Assembly (NCBI RefSeq): GCF_900090295.1
Contig: NZ_LT607753.1
Span: 5,084,001 to 5,148,000, forward strand
Length of the DNA: 64,000 nucleotides
From: Micromonospora coxensis
GTDB lineage: Bacteria; Actinomycetota; Actinomycetes; Mycobacteriales; Micromonosporaceae
Direction of reading: 5' to 3'
The notes beneath the pieces are model-generated. The model ran no database searches and had not been told where the DNA came from. It was given only the letters and a program-made list of their open reading frames with translations. Shown here piece by piece: positions 53,271-62,097 of this stretch (positions are counted from its first letter, which is position 1; the number at the start of each line of letters is the position of its first letter). Position numbers and translations under genes: made by a program.

Positions 53271-56200
53271 TCAGCCGCGCAGCCGCAGTCCACGCGGGGT
53301 GGCCCGGAAGCCGGCGGCGGTGAGCGCGTCACGCAGCGGCGACGCCTGCACCGCCTCGCCGTCGGCGCGTTCCACCGACATCGCCCCGAGCGCCCCGGAG
53401 TGCACCGCGTCGGCCAGCGCCTTGCCGGCGGCGGCGAGCGTGTCGGTGTCGTCGGTGAAGGAGAGGATGGTCCGCCCGCCCCGCTCCACGTAGAGCACCA
53501 GGTCGCCGCCGACCAGCACCACCAGCGCGCCGGCCTTGCGTCCGGCCCGGTGCCCGGTCGCCGGCGCGGCCCCGTCGCCGGAGTCGACCACCCGCTCCGG
53601 CCAGGGCAGCGCCGCCCCGTACGGGTTGGCCGGGTCGGTCGCGGCGAGCACCAGGGTCGGGCCGCCCCGCCCCCGTGCCCCGTCGGCGGGGTCGGCGAGC
53701 GCGCGGATCCGGTCCACCGCCCCGGGCACCGCGAACTGGGCCGCGCCCAGCCCTTCGACGAAGTAGCCGCGCCGGGCCGCGCCCCGCTCCTCCAGCGCGG
53801 AGAGCACCGGGTAGACCGCGGCGAACCCGCCGGTCACCTGCTCCGCCAGTACCGCGCCCCGGGTCACCACCCCGTGCCGTTCCAGCAGCAGGTCGGCCAG
53901 GGCGGCGGCCCGGCGGGTCGGGTCGAGGTCCCGGTCGGGCAGCCGGGACCACCGGCCGGCGACGGTGGGCGGGCCGGTGCGGCTGGGCAGCGCGACCCGG
54001 CCGGGACGGCGGTACCGGGTGCGCGGGGCGGCCGGCCGGGACCGGTGCGACCCGCCCGCGCCGAGCACCGCCCGCAGCGGGGCGAGCGTGTCGTTGGTGA
54101 GGTGACCGGCCCAGACCAGATCCCACACGACGGCGGTCAGCGCGGCGTCGTCGGTGGCGCCCACCCGGTCGGAGAGCGCGCGGAAGAACAGCGCCTGCCC
54201 GTCGGCGAGCGCGTCGAGCACCGCCTGGTGCAGCGGGGTGAGGCTCACCGCCTCGTCCGGCGGGGGCAGCAGCAGCGGCGCGGCGTCCGCGTACGCCAGG
54301 GTGACCCAGCCGTCCCCGCCGGAGATCGCCCCGGCGCCGGCCCAGAGCACCTCGCCGCTGGCGCACAGCTCGTCGAGCTGGGCGGGGGAGTAGTCGGCGA
54401 CCCGGGCGGGCAGGACGAGGCGTTCCAGCGCGGACGCCGGCACCGCCACCCCCTGCACCTGCTCGACGGCGGCGGCGAGCGCCTCCACGCCCCGGGCCGA
54501 CGAGCCGACCTGCTGCCAGCGGGGCAGGAACGCCGCCAGGGCCCGGGGCGGGACCGGCTCGATCTCCCGGCGCAGCGCGGCCAGGCTGCGCCGGCGCAGC
54601 AGCCGCAGCACCTCGGCGTCGCACCACTGGGTGCCGACGGTGTCCGGGGCGAACTCGCCGGAGACGACCCGCCCGGTGGCGGCGAGCCGGCGCAGCGCCT
54701 GCTCCACCACGAAGACGCCGAGGCCGAAGCGGGCGGCGCAGGTCGTCGCGGCGAACGGGCCGTGGGTGCGGGCGTACCGGGCGACCAGGTCGCCGAGCGG
54801 GTCGGCCACCGGCGCCAGGTACGCCTCGGCGACCCCGACCGGCAGCGCCACGCCGAGCGCGTCGCGCAGCCGGGCGGCGTCCTCGACGCCGACCCAGCGC
54901 TCCTCGCCGGCGATGCGGACCCGCAGCACCCGCCGGGCCGCCGCCAGCTCGGTCAGCCAGCCGACCGGCACCCCCCGCTCGGCCAGCTCCGCCTCGGAGA
55001 GGTCGCCGACCACCCGGAGCAGCTCGACCACGTCCTCGGCGTCACGGGGGCGGCGCTGCTCGGTGCGCCAGCGCAACTGCCGTTCGGTCTCGGTGAGCAC
55101 CACCGGGTCGAGCAGCTCGCGCAGGTCCACCCGGCCGAGCAGCTCGCCGAGCAGGGCCGAGTCCAGCGCCAGGGCGGCGGCCCGCCGCTCCGCCAGCGGG
55201 GCGTCGCCCTCGTAGAGGAACGCGCCGACGTACCCGAAGAGCAGCGAGCGGGCGAACGGTGAGGGCCGGTCGGTCTCCACCTCGACCAGGCGCACCTTGC
55301 GGGCGGCGAGGTCACGCATCAGGCCGGCCAGGGCCGGCTGGTCGAAGACGTCCTGCAGGCACTCCCGGGCGGCCTCCAGGGTGACCGGGAAGTCGGCGTA
55401 CTCGCGGGCGACGTCGAGCAGTTGGGCGGCGCGCTGGCGCTGCTGCCACAGCGGCTGGCGGCGACGCGGATCGCGGCGGGGCAGCAGCAGCGACCGGGCC
55501 GCGCACTCGCGGAACCGGGACGCGAACAGCGCGGAGGTGCCGACCGACTCCTCCACGAGCTGGGCGATCTCGTCCGGCTCGAAGACCACCACGTCCGCGC
55601 CGGGCGGGGTGTCGGCGGTGTCGGGCAGCCGGACCACGATCCCGTCGTCGGCGGGCATCACCTGGGCGTCCACCCCGTACCGTTCGGCGAGCCGGCGGCC
55701 GATGGCCAGCGCCCACGGCCCGTTGACCCGGGCGCCGAGGACGCTGTGCACAGCGAGCCGCCAGTCGCCCAGCTCGTCACGGAACCGTTCCACCACCACG
55801 GTCCGGTCGTCGGGCAGGGACCGGGTGGCGGCCCGCTGCTCCCGCAGGTACGCCATCAGGTTGCCGGCCGCCCAGTCGTCCAGCCCGCCGGCGCGCAGCG
55901 CGGCGACCGCCTCGTCGTCGCCCTGGCGCAGCAGGGCGCGGACCCGGGCGCCGATGGCCCGGCCCAGCTCGACCGGGCGGCCGAGCTGGTCGCCCTTCCA
56001 GAACGGCATCCGGGCGGCCTGGCCGGGGGCGGGGGAGACCAGCACCCGGTCGGGGGTGATCTCCTCGATCCGCCAGGAGGAGGAGCCGAGCAGGAACACG
56101 TCGCCGACGCGGGACTCGTAGACCATCTCCTCGTCCAGCTCGCCGACCCGGGCGGCGCGCTGCGCGCCGGCCAGGAAGACCCCGAAGAGCCCCCGGTCCG

Positions 56201-58064
56201 GGATGGTGCCGCCGCTGGTGACGGCGAGGCGCTGGGCGCCGGGCCGGCCGGTGAGCACGTCGGTGGCGCGGTCCCAGACCAGCCGGGGCCGCAGTTCGGC
56301 GAAGGCGGTCGACGGGTAGCGCCCGGAGAGCATGTCGAGCACGGCGTGCAGCGCCGAGTCGGGCAGCTCGGCGAAGGGCGCCGCCCGGCGGACCAGCACC
56401 GCGAGGTCACCGACGCGCCACGGCTCCAGGGCCACCATCGCCACGACCTGCTGCGCCAGCACGTCGAGCGGGTTGCGGGGGTAGTGCAGCTCCTCGATGG
56501 CGCCGGTGGCCATCCGCTCGGCGACGACCGTGCAGGAGAGCAGGTCGCCCCGATGCTTGGGGAAGACCACGCCCCGCGACACCGCGCCGACCTGGTGCCC
56601 GGCCCGGCCGACGCGTTGCAGGCCGGCGGCGACGCTGGGCGGCGCCTCGATCTGCACCACCAGGTCGACCGCGCCCATGTCGATGCCGAGCTCCAGGCTG
56701 GAGGTGGCCACCACGGCGGGGAGCTGGCCGGACTTGAGCGCCTCCTCGATGTGCTTGCGCTCCTCCCGGGAGACGCTGCCGTGGTGCGCGCGGGCGATCA
56801 CCGGGCTCGCGCCGGCCGCCGCGCCGGACTGCGCCATCACCGCGGCCGGCGGCCGGTCCACCCGTACCGGCCCGACCGGCCCACCCCACGCGTCCGCCCC
56901 GCGGGCCGGGCCGTCCGCCCTGTCCGCCGGGCCGTCCGCCAGGTCCCCGCCACCGTCCGCCCCGTCGGCCGGCCCGTCCGCCGGGCCGCCGTCGCCGGCC
57001 GCCGGCTCACCGTCCGGCGCCGACCCGTCGGATACGCCCACCGGCCGGCCGCCCCGGGCGGTGAGCCCGGTCGGGGGCGGGCCGCCGGGCCCGCCCACGG
57101 CGGTGGTGGCCGGCTCCTCGGCGGCCAGCTCGTTGAGGCGGGCGCAGAGCCGCTCGGCGCTGCGCCGCGAGTTGGTGAAGACGATGGTCGACCGGTGCGC
57201 CCGGATCAACGCGAAGACCCGCTCCTCGACGGCCGGCCAGATCGAGGCACGGCGCGGGCCCGGACCGCCGAGGTCGTCCTCGGGTGGCTCCTGCTCGTCG
57301 AGGCGGGTCATGTCCTCCACCGGGACCTGGACGCTCACCTCGATGGTCTTCGGGGTGGCCGGCTGCACCACGTCGACCGGGCGGGCCCCGCCGAGGAACC
57401 GGGCGCAGGCGTCGATCGGCCGGACCGTGGCGGAGAGCCCGATCCGCTGGGCGGGCCGCTCCAGCAGCTCGTCGAGGCGTTCCAGGGAGAGCGCCAGGTG
57501 GGCGCCGCGTTTGGTGCCGGCGACCGCGTGCACCTCGTCGACGATCACCGTCTCGACGCCGCGCAGGGAGTCCCGGGCGGCGGAGGTGAGCAGCAGGAAC
57601 AGCGATTCCGGCGTGGTGATGAGGATGTCCGGCGGGGTCCGGGCGAAGGCACGGCGCTCGTCGGCGGGGGTGTCGCCGGTGCGCATGCCGACGGTGATCT
57701 CCGGCGGTGCGACGCCCAGCCGGCCGGCGGCCTGCCGGATCCCGGCCAGCGGGGCGCGCAGGTTGCGCTCGACGTCCACGGCGAGCGCCTTGAGCGGGCT
57801 GACGTAGAGCACCCGGCAGCGCTGCCGCGCCTCGGCCGGGGGCGGTTCCTTGGCCAGCCGGTCCATTGACCAGAGGAAGGCGGCGAGGGTCTTGCCGGAG
57901 CCGGTCGGGGCGACGACCAGCGCGTTGCGCCCGGCGGCCACCGAACGCCAGGCGCCGGCCTGGGCGGCGGTGGGCGCGGCGAAGGCGGCGCGGAACCACT
58001 CCCGGGTCGCCGGCCCGAAGTCGGCCAGCACCGCGTGCTGCGCGCCGTCCACCTGCTCCGTCAC
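53271..58064 (-). CDS. lhr: Large Lhr-type DEAD/DEAH ATP-dependent helicase
   Basis: The 1597-residue protein is an Lhr helicase (3'-5' ssDNA translocase implicated in DNA repair). The first RecA domain has NALVVAPTGSGKTLAAFLWS (Walker A at 52-59), VIVDEVHAVAGTKRGAHLAL (Walker B DEVH) and RIGLSATVRP. The second has ARAHHGSVSREERKHIEEAL, VVATSSLELGIDMGAVDLVV and LQRVGRAGHQVGAVSRG. The Lhr core winged-helix and beta-barrel domains and the long Lhr C-terminal part follow. A Gly/Ala/Asp-rich insert of about 60 residues (roughly 330-393) separates the RecA domains. GTG 58064 follows CAGGAT by six bases. Confidence 0.95.
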   Translation of the reverse strand: MTEQVDGAQHAVLADFGPATREWFRAAFAAPTAAQAGAWRSVAAGRNALVVAPTGSGKTLAAFLWSMDRLAKEPPPAEARQRCRVLYVSPLKALAVDVERNLRAPLAGIRQAAGRLGVAPPEITVGMRTGDTPADERRAFARTPPDILITTPESLFLLLTSAARDSLRGVETVIVDEVHAVAGTKRGAHLALSLERLDELLERPAQRIGLSATVRPIDACARFLGGARPVDVVQPATPKTIEVSVQVPVEDMTRLDEQEPPEDDLGGPGPRRASIWPAVEERVFALIRAHRSTIVFTNSRRSAERLCARLNELAAEEPATTAVGGPGGPPPTGLTARGGRPVGVSDGSAPDGEPAAGDGGPADGPADGADGGGDLADGPADRADGPARGADAWGGPVGPVRVDRPPAAVMAQSGAAAGASPVIARAHHGSVSREERKHIEEALKSGQLPAVVATSSLELGIDMGAVDLVVQIEAPPSVAAGLQRVGRAGHQVGAVSRGVVFPKHRGDLLSCTVVAERMATGAIEELHYPRNPLDVLAQQVVAMVALEPWRVGDLAVLVRRAAPFAELPDSALHAVLDMLSGRYPSTAFAELRPRLVWDRATDVLTGRPGAQRLAVTSGGTIPDRGLFGVFLAGAQRAARVGELDEEMVYESRVGDVFLLGSSSWRIEEITPDRVLVSPAPGQAARMPFWKGDQLGRPVELGRAIGARVRALLRQGDDEAVAALRAGGLDDWAAGNLMAYLREQRAATRSLPDDRTVVVERFRDELGDWRLAVHSVLGARVNGPWALAIGRRLAERYGVDAQVMPADDGIVVRLPDTADTPPGADVVVFEPDEIAQLVEESVGTSALFASRFRECAARSLLLPRRDPRRRQPLWQQRQRAAQLLDVAREYADFPVTLEAARECLQDVFDQPALAGLMRDLAARKVRLVEVETDRPSPFARSLLFGYVGAFLYEGDAPLAERRAAALALDSALLGELLGRVDLRELLDPVVLTETERQLRWRTEQRRPRDAEDVVELLRVVGDLSEAELAERGVPVGWLTELAAARRVLRVRIAGEERWVGVEDAARLRDALGVALPVGVAEAYLAPVADPLGDLVARYARTHGPFAATTCAARFGLGVFVVEQALRRLAATGRVVSGEFAPDTVGTQWCDAEVLRLLRRRSLAALRREIEPVPPRALAAFLPRWQQVGSSARGVEALAAAVEQVQGVAVPASALERLVLPARVADYSPAQLDELCASGEVLWAGAGAISGGDGWVTLAYADAAPLLLPPPDEAVSLTPLHQAVLDALADGQALFFRALSDRVGATDDAALTAVVWDLVWAGHLTNDTLAPLRAVLGAGGSHRSRPAAPRTRYRRPGRVALPSRTGPPTVAGRWSRLPDRDLDPTRRAAALADLLLERHGVVTRGAVLAEQVTGGFAAVYPVLSALEERGAARRGYFVEGLGAAQFAVPGAVDRIRALADPADGARGRGGPTLVLAATDPANPYGAALPWPERVVDSGDGAAPATGHRAGRKAGALVVLVGGDLVLYVERGGRTILSFTDDTDTLAAAGKALADAVHSGALGAMSVERADGEAVQASPLRDALTAAGFRATPRGLRLRG

Positions 58065-58070
58065 GACTCC

Positions 58071-58076
58071 ATCCTG
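58071..58076 (-). promoter_or_regulatory. Leaderless -10 candidate of lhr (CAGGAT)
   Basis: On the minus strand CAGGAT ends six bases before GTG 58064. GGAG in the spacer is too close to the GTG to be an ideal ribosome binding site. Confidence 0.45.
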
Positions 58077-58159
58077 CCCCGCCGGTGTGACATCCACTCC
58101 GGCCCGGACGCTGTTCTGTCCGGCTGCGGCTCTTACGTCGCGGATCAGGCGCTTGAGGT

Positions 58160-58176
58160 GTTAAGTCTTACTTAAC
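58160..58176. promoter_or_regulatory. Perfect palindromic operator candidate (GTTAAGT-CTT-ACTTAAC)
   Basis: GTTAAGT and ACTTAAC flank a three-base centre in an AT-rich island (58155-58215) that stands out in the GC-rich window. A related AAAGTAACTT lies about 30 bases further on. The site is in the divergent gap between lhr and the small gene at 58244 and is a likely binding site for a dimeric regulator. Confidence 0.6.
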
Positions 58177-58243
58177 TGCTTGCTTGTGGCCCGCAACATA
58201 AAGTAACTTCACCCGCAACGCAGCGTCGGGTGGAGGGGGCCGG

Positions 58244-58621
58244 ATGACCGTCGAGGAGCACGGCTTCGCGCCCGGCACCGACGTGCTCATCCGCAAGGTC
58301 GACAGTCATCTCGCCGCGGTCCGGGGCAGCCTGCGCGGCCCCGAGTGGGAACTCGCCGAACGCCTCGCCGCCTCGCTGCGCGAGCTGGTCGTCTCCACCG
58401 CCCAGGCCAGCGCCGCCGACCGGGCCCAGGTGCGCGCCGCCGTGCACTACTTCGTGCTGCGCCGGGAGAGCCGGGGCAACCTGCTCTCGGTGCGCTCCCT
58501 CGCCGCCGCCCAGCGGGTGGTCAACAAGGTGGCCCGGCAGCTCGACCGGCCGGATCTGCTGGTCGAGGTCCGACGCGAGCGTGAGCCCGCCGTCCCGGCC
58601 GGCGACATCGCCCTGCGCTGA
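58244..58621 (+). CDS. Conserved-looking small cytoplasmic protein, unknown function
   Basis: A 125-residue protein starts MTVEEHGFAPGTDVLIRKVD. It is mainly helical and charged: SHLAAVRGSLRGPEWELAER, LAASLRELVVSTAQASAADR, and AQVRAAVHYFVLRRESRGNL. A C-terminal helix follows (LAAAQRVVNKVARQLDRPDL). No helix-turn-helix or membrane segment is evident, and I do not recognise the family. GGAGGG lies before ATG 58244. The striking AT-rich palindrome upstream suggests tight regulation. It precedes the mrp operon by 165 bases on the same strand; a functional link is possible but unproven. Confidence 0.75.
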   Translation: MTVEEHGFAPGTDVLIRKVDSHLAAVRGSLRGPEWELAERLAASLRELVVSTAQASAADRAQVRAAVHYFVLRRESRGNLLSVRSLAAAQRVVNKVARQLDRPDLLVEVRREREPAVPAGDIALR

Positions 58622-58786
58622 CGCCCCGAGCCCCGCCGGCCGGCCCCCCCGCCGAGCGACCGACCACCTCGTCGGGCCGGGCGATTTCCGGCAAAACCGC
58701 CCGTGGGGCGGCGATCTGGCGTGTGATCGGTGCTGGCCGGGACAAACCGACCCGGCGCGCGCCGCCAGCCCGACCGGGGAGGACGC

Positions 58787-61618
58787 GTGCTCGTACTGCT
58801 GCTCCTCCACCTGGTGGCGGCGCTCGCCGCGCCGCTGCTCGTCCGCCGGTGGGGACCGCGTGCCTGCTACCCGCTGGCGCTCGCCCCGGCCGCCGCCGTC
58901 GGCTGGGCGCTGGCCCGTACGCCCACCGTGCACGACGGCGGCGCGGTCGTCGAGACGTACGCCTGGATCAGCCAGCTCCACCTCGACGTGGCCCTGCGGA
59001 TGACGACCCTGTCCTGGCTGATGACCCTGCTGGTCGGCGGCGTCGGCGCCCTGGTGCTGGTCTACTGCGGCCGGTACTTCGCGCGCGACGCGGTCGGGCT
59101 GACCCGCTTCGTCGCGGTGCTGGTCGCCTTCGCCGGGGCGATGCTCGGCCTGGTCCTTGCCGACGACCTGCTGCTGCTCTACGTCTTCTGGGAGCTGACC
59201 ACGGTCTTCTCCTACCTGTTGATCGGGCACAGCACCGAGCGGCGGTCCAGCCGGTGGGCCGCCGCCCAGGCGCTGACCGTCACCACTCTCGGCGGGCTGG
59301 CCATGCTCGTCGGGTTCCTCATCCTCGGGGACCACGCCGGCAGCTACCGCTGGTCGGTGATCGCCGGGGCGCCGCTGCCCGGCGGCGCCGCCCTCGGCGT
59401 CGCGGTGGCGCTGATCCTCACCGGGGCGCTGGCCAAGTCGGCGATCGTGCCGTTCAACGCCTGGCTGCCGGTGGCGATGGCCGCGCCCACCCCGGTCAGC
59501 GCGTACCTGCACGCGGCCGCCATGGTCAAGGCCGGCGTCTACCTGATCGGGCTGCTCGCCCCGGTGCTCGCCGACGCCGGCCCGTGGCGGCCGGTGGTGC
59601 TCACCCTCGGCGTGGTCACCATGATCGCCGGCGGCTGGGCCGCGCTGCGCCAGTGCGACCTGAAGCTGCTGCTGGCGTACGGCACGGTCAGCCAGCTCGG
59701 TCTGCTGGCGGTGGTGCTCGGCGCCGGCACCGCCGACGCCGCGCTCGCCGGGGTCGCGATGCTGCTGGCGCACGCCCTGTTCAAGGCGGCGCTCTTCCTC
59801 GTCGTCGGCATCATCGACCACGACGTCGGCACCCGTGACCTGCGGGAACTCAGCGGACTCGGCCGGCGCGCGCCGGTGCTCGCCGGGGTCGCCACGCTGG
59901 CCGCGGCGTCCATGGCCGGGGTCCCGCCGCTGCTCGGCTTCGTCGCCAAGGAGGCGGTCCTCGCCGCGCTCACCGAGCGGCCGCTGCTGCTCGCCGGGCT
60001 GGTGGCGGGGACCGCGCTCACCGTCGCGTACAGCGTCCGGTTCCTCTGGGGCGCCTTCGGCACCCGGCCGGGCGCCCCGCCCACCGAGGCGGCCCCGGTG
60101 CCGGTGGCGATGCTGGCGCCGCCGGCGCTGCTCGCCCTCGCCGGGCTGGTCGCCGGGCCCGCCGCCACCGGGCTGGACGGGCTGCTGCGCCCGTACGCCG
60201 GACTCTTCGGCGAGCCGCACGAGAAGCTGGCCCTCTGGCACGGCCTCACCCCGGCGCTCGGCCTGTCGGCGCTGGCGCTGGCCGGCGGGGTGGCGCTGCA
60301 CGCGGTGCGCGGCCCGCTCGCCCCGGCGCTGGCCCGGCTCCGCTCGCCGGTCGGCGGCAACCAGGGGTACGAGTGGGTCACTGACCGCTTCGACCGGCTG
60401 GCCATCGAGGTCACCGGCGCGACCCAGCGCGGTTCCCTGCCGCAGTACCTGGGTACCGTGCTGCTCGCGCTGGTGCTGGTGCCCGGCGGCACGCTGCTGG
60501 CCACCCGGCCCTGGGCGGAGCGGGTCGCCCTGTGGGACAGCCCGGTGCAGCTGATGGTGACCCTGGTGATCTCCATCGCCGCGCTGTTCGCGGTGGCCGC
60601 CCGCCGCCGGCTCACCGCGATGCTGCTGGTCGGGGTGACCGGCTACGGCACCGCCATGCTCTTCGTGCTGCACGGCGCGCCCGACCTGGCGCTGACCCAG
60701 TTCCTGGTGGAGACCGCCACCATCGCGGTCTTCGTGCTGGTGCTGCGCCGCCTGCCGGAGCGGTTCTCCGCCCGTCCGCTGCGCCGCAGCCGCTGGACCC
60801 GGCGACTGATCGGCCTCGCCGTCGGAGTGGTGCTCGCCGGGCTCGCCCTGACCGCCGCCACCGCCCGCACCGCCGAACCGATCTCCGTGGCCTTCCCCGA
60901 CCTCGCGGTCCTGCAGGGGTACGGCCGCAACGTGGTCAACGTGACACTCGTCGACCTGCGGGCCTGGGACACCATGGGCGAGATCTCGGTGCTGGTGGTG
61001 GCCGCCACCGGGGTGGCCAGCCTGATCTTCGAGCGGTCCCGCACCGGGCCCCGGCCCCGCCGCCGGGAGCCGTCCGAGCCGCACCGCGACCGGCGCACGG
61101 TCTGGCTGCGCGGTGGCCCCACCCTCCACGAGTGGCATCGCTCGATCGTCTTCGAGGTGGTCACCCGGCTGGTGTTCCACACCCTCGTGCTCTTCTCGCT
61201 CTTCCTGCTCTTCTCCGGCCACAACGCCCCGGGCGGCGGCTTCTCCGGCGGTCTGGTCGCGAGCCTGGCCCTGGCCCTGCGCTACCTCGCCGGCGGCCGG
61301 TACGAGCTCGCCGAGAGCGCCCCGGTCGGGGCCGGGCCGGTGCTCGGCGCCGGACTGGCGATCTCCGTCGGCAGCGGCGTGGTGGGACTGCTCGCCACCG
61401 GCACGGTGCTGGAGAGCACCAAGGTCGACCTGCCGCTGCCCGGGCTCGGCGGGCCCTACCTGGTGACCTCGCTCTTCTTCGACGTCGGCGTCTACCTCGT
61501 CGTGGTCGGGCTGATGCTGGACATCCTGCGCAGCCTCGGCGCCGAGGTGGACCGGCACATCGAGGCGGCCGGCAGGTCCGAGCGCGGCCTGGTCGTCCGG
61601 GACGGGGAGTCGACGTGA
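58787..61618 (+). CDS. mrpA: Na+/H+ antiporter subunit A with fused MrpB domain
   Basis: MrpA is the largest subunit of the multi-subunit Na+/H+ antiporter, related to NuoL of complex I. The 943-residue protein has about twenty membrane segments. The proton-channel core includes ELTTVFSYLLIGHSTERRSS, LAKSAIVPFNAWLPVAMA and APTPVSAYLHAAAMVKAG, with KLLLAYGTVSQLGLLAVVLG further on. From about residue 790 the MrpB-type domain follows (HTLVLFSLFLLFSGHNAPGG then GFSGGLVASLALALRYLAGG). GTG 58787 has GGGGAGGA upstream. It starts an operon of overlapping genes mrpA-mrpC-mrpD-mrpE, used for pH and salt homeostasis. Confidence 0.94.
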   Translation: MLVLLLLHLVAALAAPLLVRRWGPRACYPLALAPAAAVGWALARTPTVHDGGAVVETYAWISQLHLDVALRMTTLSWLMTLLVGGVGALVLVYCGRYFARDAVGLTRFVAVLVAFAGAMLGLVLADDLLLLYVFWELTTVFSYLLIGHSTERRSSRWAAAQALTVTTLGGLAMLVGFLILGDHAGSYRWSVIAGAPLPGGAALGVAVALILTGALAKSAIVPFNAWLPVAMAAPTPVSAYLHAAAMVKAGVYLIGLLAPVLADAGPWRPVVLTLGVVTMIAGGWAALRQCDLKLLLAYGTVSQLGLLAVVLGAGTADAALAGVAMLLAHALFKAALFLVVGIIDHDVGTRDLRELSGLGRRAPVLAGVATLAAASMAGVPPLLGFVAKEAVLAALTERPLLLAGLVAGTALTVAYSVRFLWGAFGTRPGAPPTEAAPVPVAMLAPPALLALAGLVAGPAATGLDGLLRPYAGLFGEPHEKLALWHGLTPALGLSALALAGGVALHAVRGPLAPALARLRSPVGGNQGYEWVTDRFDRLAIEVTGATQRGSLPQYLGTVLLALVLVPGGTLLATRPWAERVALWDSPVQLMVTLVISIAALFAVAARRRLTAMLLVGVTGYGTAMLFVLHGAPDLALTQFLVETATIAVFVLVLRRLPERFSARPLRRSRWTRRLIGLAVGVVLAGLALTAATARTAEPISVAFPDLAVLQGYGRNVVNVTLVDLRAWDTMGEISVLVVAATGVASLIFERSRTGPRPRRREPSEPHRDRRTVWLRGGPTLHEWHRSIVFEVVTRLVFHTLVLFSLFLLFSGHNAPGGGFSGGLVASLALALRYLAGGRYELAESAPVGAGPVLGAGLAISVGSGVVGLLATGTVLESTKVDLPLPGLGGPYLVTSLFFDVGVYLVVVGLMLDILRSLGAEVDRHIEAAGRSERGLVVRDGEST

Positions 61619-62097
61619 ACAGCGGCGGCACGGGGCCGACCATCGTGCTGGTGCTCGCCGTGGGCGTGCTCGCCGGCACCGGGGTGACGCTGCTGCTGGA
61701 GCGGAGCCTGACCCGGATCCTGCTCGGCGTCATCCTGCTCGGCAACGGCGTGAACCTGCTCATCCTGCTCGGCGGCCGGTCCGGCGGCGCCCCCGTGGTG
61801 GGCGCCGGCCCGCCCGGTGACTTCAGCGACCCGCTGCCCCAGGCGATGATCCTCACCGCCATCGTGATCACCTTCGGGCTGACCGCCTTCCTGGCCGCCG
61901 TGGCGTACCGCAGCTGGTACCTCAGCGGCGACGACGAGGTGCAGGACGACCTGGAGGACCGGCAGATCGTCCGGCTCGCCGAGCGCAACGAGATCGCCAG
62001 CCGCGACCTCGGCGGCGAGGGGTCGGGCGAGGACCCGGAGCAGGTCGACCCCGGGCCGGCCCACCGCCGGCTGCGCCGATCCGGGGGCGAGCAGTGA
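61615..62097 (+). CDS. mrpC: Na+/H+ antiporter subunit C
   Basis: The 160-residue protein resembles NuoK. Three membrane helices are visible: TIVLVLAVGVLAGTGVTLLL, LTRILLGVILLGNGVNLLIL, and AMILTAIVITFGLTAFLAAV with the typical DPLPQAMILTAIVI motif. A charged C-terminal tail of about 50 residues (DDEVQDDLEDRQIVRLAERN and onward) is longer than in many MrpC proteins. The start overlaps the mrpA stop and its stop overlaps the mrpD start, both as GTGA. Confidence 0.94.
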   Translation: MNSGGTGPTIVLVLAVGVLAGTGVTLLLERSLTRILLGVILLGNGVNLLILLGGRSGGAPVVGAGPPGDFSDPLPQAMILTAIVITFGLTAFLAAVAYRSWYLSGDDEVQDDLEDRQIVRLAERNEIASRDLGGEGSGEDPEQVDPGPAHRRLRRSGGEQ

